Assembly (NCBI GenBank): GCA_030544235.1
Contig: CM060470.1
Location: 9,736,856 to 9,800,855 of the forward strand
Source: Lepturacanthus savala
Taxonomy: Eukaryota; Chordata; Actinopteri; Scombriformes; Trichiuridae
Direction of reading: 5' to 3'
DNA length: 64,000 nt
The translations under genes and the position numbers were made by a program. Under the pieces are notes generated by a model. That model searched no databases and had not been told where the DNA came from. It saw only the letters and a list, made by a program, of their open reading frames with translations. Shown in pieces: positions 57,817-64,000 of this stretch (within the stretch, counting starts at the first letter, position 1; each line of letters begins with the position of its first letter).

Positions 57817-58192
57817 TTGCCATCCACTAGGGTCTCAAACTGATGTTGTGATTTGCCTCAATCCTAAACAAAGTAATAGAAATGTGTGAAACACCTCACG
57901 ACGGTGCTACAAGTGTAAATCAATAATGACACAGGGAGAAGGGCAGATTAGGAAGGTGAGAGAGAGAGAGTGCATTATAACAGGCCTCTGGCTTTAAATG
58001 TGCCACAGCCAACCCTCCACCCTTACTTGCCACAACACAACTCAAAGAACTGTGCCTCCTGGCTGAAGGTTTGCGACAGCTGCCCAACAGTGCTTCAGCT
58101 ATTTGACATGTAAGCTAATGCCACAGCCTGATTGGTTACTCTGTTTAGCTAACGGAGATGCAATGCCTTCTGAGGCTACAGGTTAAATATAG
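57817..58192 (-). promoter_or_regulatory. neb: Possible muscle promoter and non-coding first exon
   Basis: In transcript sense this stretch has a sequence matching the MEF2 consensus YTAWWWWTAR (CTATATTTAA, 58183-58192), a CAGCTG E-box (58077-58082) and a TATA-like ATTTAAAG (TTTAAA at 57993-57998). Further down is a good donor, CAA|gtgaga, at 57811-57816. A first exon from about 57965 to 57817 would splice to the acceptor at 57432. The parts are individually common, and their order is the only support, so a more distant promoter is possible. Confidence 0.3.
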
Positions 58193-60649
58193 GATGGCAT
58201 ACTAACTACCTTTTTTTAGCACTTGTTTGCCCTCTCTTTGAATGAAAAATATATATTTTCTCTGTAAATCAAAAAAAAAAAATAGATGGAACACTTGATG
58301 ATAGAAGGATGAACTAATCAGAGAGGTGCTGAGATTTTGGAAAGTAGACAAAATGGCCAGGCTGCTGCCAAGAGAAATATCCAAAGGTAGGTCTGTTATG
58401 AGGTCTTGCAGGAAGTTTTCGGTTCTGACTTGTTTGGTTACTCCTTTTAATGTGCAGCAGAGCCTTCACAATCCTTAGTCCTCCATTAACTGTCCTCCAA
58501 GGTCCAGGTGTCAGCAGAGGATGGAAAAGATGACAGTCCGAGCAGACGCAAAGCAATGCAGAACGGAGAAAATATGGATATTTGTGTTTTTTCTCCTTTT
58601 CTTTGCTTACCAGTTATTTAAGAGTTTAATGGTGTCCCAAGCCGCCAAATCCTCCCCAGCTTCCCTCCAGAGAAACACGGGGCGACAGCACACAGCTGCA
58701 GTTTCTACCCAGGTTATCATGTGGCTGACGCAGCCAATCACAGGCCAGCGCTCTCAAATTTCAAAATCTAAATATACCTAAGTGATCCCTTCAGAAAAGA
58801 GCACCTGTTGAAGCTAATGCATCAGCGGTAGTTATGAGGAAGGCGAACGGGCATGGGGCGGTGGGAGTCTCGAGAATACAGGAGTTAATCCCAACTACGA
58901 CAGTACCACCCTGTGTGAGTGGGTTGGTGCTGGTTGTGATGTTGACAAGTGCTTCTGGTAAACAGAAAAGGTATGGAAGTAGGATTGGCAGCGGGGAAAG
59001 TTATTAGTATGAGCCCGTGGGGAGAAGGCTAGCTGAAGGCCCAGCGCTACTGCGGGTGCCAGATCTGCTGAGGTCATTGGTTAGCTGACCCTGCGCTGGT
59101 GAGGTCCTATCAAGAATCAGGTCAACATAGAGCTATAGCAAATAAGAGGTGCATGATTTTATATAAACAGTATGAAACATAAATAAATAGCTACTCATCA
59201 TGATACAAATGTGACTCTACATGAGAATAAAGTGTCCCCCTGAATGAAAATGATGCCTATAAATGAGTAATGAGTCAACCTGGGAAATGTCTTGACACTT
59301 TGAAATGAAGATTAAGGAGATTTTACAAGACTCCGTTTAGGCCACGGTTGTCTTTTTTGTTAACTAAACCTTAAAACATATTATGATTGCCAGTAATATA
59401 TATACATACACAACCACACACACTCACACAGAGTAAAAAAAAAAATGTCACTATGTGGATTTTTCAAAGTAGTAGGGTAGACCACCTCTCCTCACTTCAC
59501 TCAATTCAATAATCTGTCCAATACTGGTTGTATAAAAAGTATTTCAGATTTAAAAATACATCAGGAACTATTTCTAGGCAGCACAGCCGTACAGTTGAGG
59601 TTAGTAGCAGCTGTGATTAAATTTAACAGCCTTTTGGAATAGTGAGAAGCAAATCAAGTCTAATCTTGTGCATTTGGTGCCATAAGGCTACTGCACGTTT
59701 TCTATATTTAAATGATGTGCTTTACTGTATCTTTCTGCTGTATCTCTACTCTCACTCTTGGTGCCAGGAGCAGGGTGCTATCCAGGAGATGGACAGCAGC
59801 AGCTGAATGTCTCTCTCTCTCTCTGGAAAGTAATGGCATTGCTTGGTCCTCATTACCAACATCCCTGTAGTTCTGATATAATCCGTAAAAAATTTGTTAA
59901 ACAGACATTTAACTGTTATTACAAAAAAATGCATATTGTCTCACATCCCTCTAATATTAAGCCAAAGGCAATTTTTTATGGGCCCAAGTTTATGTATTAA
60001 GTTATAAATCAATGAAAGATTTGCATCTACCAAATAGAAAAGTGTTCTCTCTAGTCCTTCCTGGGCATCAGAAGCAGGTCTTAAGCCTACGGCGGCCATC
60101 CAGTATTCATAGAACATTGCAATCGTAACCCTTGTTATGTGAAGTGGAGCAGGGAAACACAGGGGTAACATGGTAACTCGGGGCAGGTGTGGAGGAATAG
60201 CATGGAGGGAAAACAGGCCAAAACAACCAAAACCCCCTAAACAATAAAACCAGAACAGTTACAGCATTTATTCATATATTGTGCCTTTTCACTAACAACG
60301 TTGTAGTTAATCTGGATAATCCTAAATTAACTATTTTAACTATTTCTAACTGTTTTTAGTTAGAAATAGATTCACCTGAAGAAAAACAATGCTGACAGCT
60401 TGTTAGGTGGATTAGCTTCCGTTGCTGTTGAATTGAAAGTGTTGTTGTCACTCGTCACTTGTGCTCCTTCGTATTAGGATGCAGGTAAACTCAGTTAATC
60501 TCAGAGATGGATATCTTAAAACCTGGACAAATAAACCTCGAACATGCTTTGTAGAGTTTATGTTAAACTATATCATTGGGAAAAAAAATTTGATCATGTG
60601 CTAGTTTGTTATACTATGTTGCAAGTATAAGTTAATTTATTCAAAACCA

Positions 60650-60651
<2 letters not shown>

Positions 60652-60731
<80 letters not shown>
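60652..60731. repeat. TA dinucleotide microsatellite
   Basis: About 40 uninterrupted TA units followed by a few CA/TA imperfections. Likely length-polymorphic. Confidence 0.95.
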
Positions 60732-60741
<10 letters not shown>

Positions 60742-61225
60742 ATACACAAAATGAATTATATTAAATTAATGTGGACAGAAGCAGGGTGAGCTTAGTGCTT
60801 AGTAGGTCAAGAGAATGTCTTCCCAATGCCAGGGGCAGCCAGGGAAGAGGCTATATGCTGAATCACTGGAAAAAAATAACTGATCACCGGTGAGACTAGC
60901 AGACAACAGCTGCAGTAAGGACAACCACAACACAAACACTGCCAAGTGTCAAGCCCACCAAGACTTTGGAATACAATGAAATCTAGTGAGACAAGAGGCC
61001 TAAAATTAAACTGATTTGTCAGTCACAGAATGTCTCACTGCTGTTTACCATCAGGTATATTTCCAGAGAAACAGAAACACTGGTCCTGACCTTTCTAGTG
61101 ATATATAAAAGGCAAGTGATGTCTTGGTGTGGTTTAATGCTTGTAAGTTCGAGCTGGATTTATTGAGCACTCTGACAAATGTGTACGTTATCACTTCAGC
61201 ATTTAGACATGCAGTATGTTCTAAG

Positions 61226-61300
61226 TCAGTGGTTCTCAAACTTTCTTGGCTTGTGACTCCACTTTGACATTACAAAACTTGGCACATGGTGACACAAATT
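61226..61300. repeat. Possible dispersed repeat end
   Basis: The opening CAGTGGTTCTCAAACTTTCT followed by 'ggcttgtgactcc' resembles a common repeat start in vertebrate genomes (non-autonomous hAT-type elements). The other end is not recognised. Confidence 0.35.
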
Positions 61301-64000
61301 TGTTATAATAATAAATAATTTGTTATACCATGTTGCAAATAAAACTTCAGTAATTTAGGCCACATTTAAGCTATATCTGACACCATCACTGACACATAAC
61401 TGATAAACCGGTGTCCTGAATTGCACTCCGGGTTGGTTGAAAATGAATGTAAAACGTGTAGTTTCATGAATTATTGTAAACATTAACTTACTCTACACGA
61501 TATAATGTTATTGTTTATTTCAGTTTCACTTACCTGTTGAAGTACCTGACGTATTTGCTCAAATAAACATTTGGACTGAACACAGACACAGCTCACATTA
61601 CCATTTAAACATGCATGTCAATAAATGCAGTGCCAATTTTGAATATGTGGAAGGAAAAAAAGGTCATTTGAGGCCTTCATTAGGACGTGGAGTTGACATG
61701 ACATCATTTTCACATCTTCAAAACACTTGCACACACTTTATTGGTTTCTATCTGCACCCTTGTCAAGAAGTTGCATTTTTCAGGTCTTCTTACCCTGAAA
61801 TAAGACCTGGCGCAACATGGTCATCCAACAGTTTTGCTTTGGTTTGGCCTCCAACTCCTGAGAGAAAATATCTATATGCGTTTGCACAAACTACTGGGTC
61901 GATTGTGTCAGCTGTTTGCTGCCAAAATCTGGTGGTGTAGAGTGGGTTTTATCAGACCTTGTTTGGGGGAAACAGCTGCTTGCTGCTGCTGCTGGAAATG
62001 AGGTTGATAAGATCACAGAGATCAATCTAAACAGTAAATGAGCCCTAAAACTACTAAGCAATTAAGCTAAAAAATCGCAGAGATGGATGATAAAATCTGG
62101 AGACTCTTCACCATACACACAGTCAAGTGAAACCGAATGCTCACTGTTAAAAGACATTTTAAGAATTGTGCTGTGATCACACAGTATGCAGCATATATGT
62201 ATGTATGTCTAGATTTAAAGCTGTTAATGATCCCCCACCACGGGTGTGCTTTGGTATCTCAGTATTGACGTCTTATTTTGGATGTAAAGCACCTCATGCT
62301 TGAGCTGACTTGTAAATCAAACACACATTTACTCCTGTTTACCAGGATGTAGATTCTGTCCTGTTTGCAAGCTAAGATATCACAGAGTGCGACATAGAGG
62401 AAAGTAGCGAGCTGTGACGGGTTAATCACAAGACCAAAGCATGTGAGAAGAAATGTCAAATGTATGCGGGTATTACTGCGGGTTCTACACCAGATGACAC
62501 AATTATCTACTGACTTTGTAAAAAAGCAACTTCCTTAAAGCGATATTAACACTACAACAGATCTGACTGTCAGCCTATCAACTAACAGAAAAATTTGTCT
62601 TGGTTCTCATTCATTCGACTTCTGTGTTTTAAGTCTTCTCTTAACCGCTCGCTGTGTGCTGTACCTGGTCTCTTCCTCACTCCCCGATCTCCTTTGCATT
62701 CCTACTCTCTGGCACTTTCCTCTCTACCCCGGTGGCTGCTGAAAAGCATCAGAGCCTATGAGCTCATGTGACACATTCTGCTTCCTAAAGGACTAAAAAA
62801 AGAATAACTGAAGTTACGAACATGAAACTTAGAGCAGCCCCCCGAGGAGAAAAGTAAAATAATACAAAAGATGAGTCACCTGAAAGAATTACTCGTTCAT
62901 GACAAGCTGTAATTCACCTGAAACAGATAAAAACACTTTATTTCGCTGATTATTCATAGGGACTGAAATGAAGAGGTCATATTGTGATTTTGACCCTCCT
63001 TTCTGCATGTTTCAGTCACCATCAACCATCATTGCTTGAACATTCTGCTGCAGGCACCACGTTAAAAGAGAATACTGGACTGTACACACAGGGGGGGGCA
63101 ATAAAAACCGCCACAGCCAGTTCGGCAATACTGCAAGGCCACAGTGGGCTAGACTCACACACAGCTGAAGAATAAGTCCATGTATAGTTCCAGTCAGACA
63201 ATTTGCTGTCCTGTCTTTTGCTGAAAGGAAAAAAAAAATCGTGCAGAAAAATTTAATTTAAATAATTTGAGTCTCTTTTGATGTCCAATGTCCTTCTGAA
63301 AAGGTCACATTTTTCGTTCTGAGTTCCAGACGTCTTTTGTAGAATAAATTATCACAGAAGAATACAACGTCCTGGCAGTGGTCTGCCCACGTCAGCTTCA
63401 CAGGAAAGAGGAGAGGGGCCATCCATCCAATGACCTCACCCCCATCCTCATTTCATTTCAAGCTCGTTTCTGGAGGCAGAGAGAACGGAGAGCAAGGGCA
63501 CGCTTCCTGATCAGAGTCGAAGGTCATCATCTCACACGCAGCCGAGACATCATCCATTCAAGGCCCTGGCATAACCTAGAGGTGGAGAAGTTGTTGGGTG
63601 GTGATGTAGAGAAAGAGAGGGAGGGACAAAAAACACAGATACATTAAGAGAGGAACATTTTTTTAGGGTTGTTTTTTTAAATTTATTTATTTTTATAAAA
63701 CGTCCAATATCATGCAAATAGTAACGTTCATGTTTTGTTTTTTAAACTCTAGGTGTTGTATGAAAACTCTCCCACAAATTGGAGAAATCACAGCCTAGAT
63801 TTATAAACTTTGCTGTATCACAGCTCATTTGAATTTCCCTGACTTCTTGAAATCGTGCACTAGCTCCCTCCACCTGTAGAGGTTCCCAGCACGACCCACC
63901 TGACCGACATCAAACAAAATTAGTTTTAGTCTTTCATGTGAAATTCAATCAATTAAAAGATGGGCTTATGAATGTTAATGAGACAGACCAAAATCAACTT

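Larger units (their letters stand above)
58193..64000. other. Upstream non-coding region
   Basis: About 5.8 kb with no open frame that resembles a known protein, no RNA gene and no splice-bounded exon series on either strand. It holds a TA microsatellite (60652-60731), a possible dispersed repeat (61226-61300) and a CCAAT-box-like CAGCCAATCACAGG near 58732. It may include upstream non-coding neb exons or be intergenic. Confidence 0.6.

Noticed and set aside
61611..61940. A 109-codon plus-strand frame upstream of neb
   Set aside because: No recognisable motif, no splice sites or promoter, and a composition like the surrounding non-coding DNA. Probably chance.
63378..63647. An Arg/Glu-rich 89-codon plus-strand frame at the right edge
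   Set aside because: Low complexity with no family resemblance. It could at most be untranslated sequence of a neighbour, which I cannot support.

Overview
The window is almost entirely one gene: a teleost nebulin gene (neb) on the minus strand. Nebulin is the giant actin-filament ruler of the skeletal-muscle sarcomere. The initiator ATG lies at 57408-57410. The last exon in view (142-245) is the one just before the C-terminal SH3 domain, which must lie off the left edge. I read 138 coding exons by eye, each with GT/AG splice sites, adding up to about 6,320 codons, so only the SH3 end is missing. A bony fish is suggested by compact introns, AT-rich introns, and repeats resembling known teleost families: a LINE-2 type 3' end, a SINE/LINE-like tail and short non-autonomous DNA elements.

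Layout from 5' to 3' (right to left). 57432-64000 is upstream or 5'-UTR sequence with a possible muscle promoter near 58.0-58.2 kb and no convincing neighbour gene. 57431-52862 holds three N-terminal exons: an acidic Glu/Phe repeat, a Thr/Gln-rich piece and the FMTPYLAHSQKM linker. 52654-47448 holds the N-terminal simple repeats. 47310-18797 holds 19 seven-module super-repeats, here called SR1-SR19, with modules lettered a-g. 17291-5816 holds diverged C-terminal simple repeats. 5409-2614 holds five short 31-residue modules. 2167-142 holds the last modules, the linker and the Ser-rich region leading to SH3.

Each module of about 35 residues normally starts with an xYK or xYR actin-contact motif and ends near SD or SE. 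Module d carries the WLKGIGW-like tropomyosin/troponin-contact motif once per super-repeat. Exons 1-134 all start and end in phase 0. Exon fusion increases toward the middle of the gene: 7 exons per super-repeat in SR18-19, 6 in SR16-17 and SR1, 5 in SR14-15, and 4 in SR2-SR13.

I found no evidence of a new kind of system. The points most worth a second look are the recently duplicated blocks of about 1.2 kb, introns included (34.8-39.1 kb and 40.4-43.2 kb), a relic exon at about 34763-34813, the two-exon duplication among the 93-bp C-terminal exons, and the codon-level tandem repeat at the N terminus.
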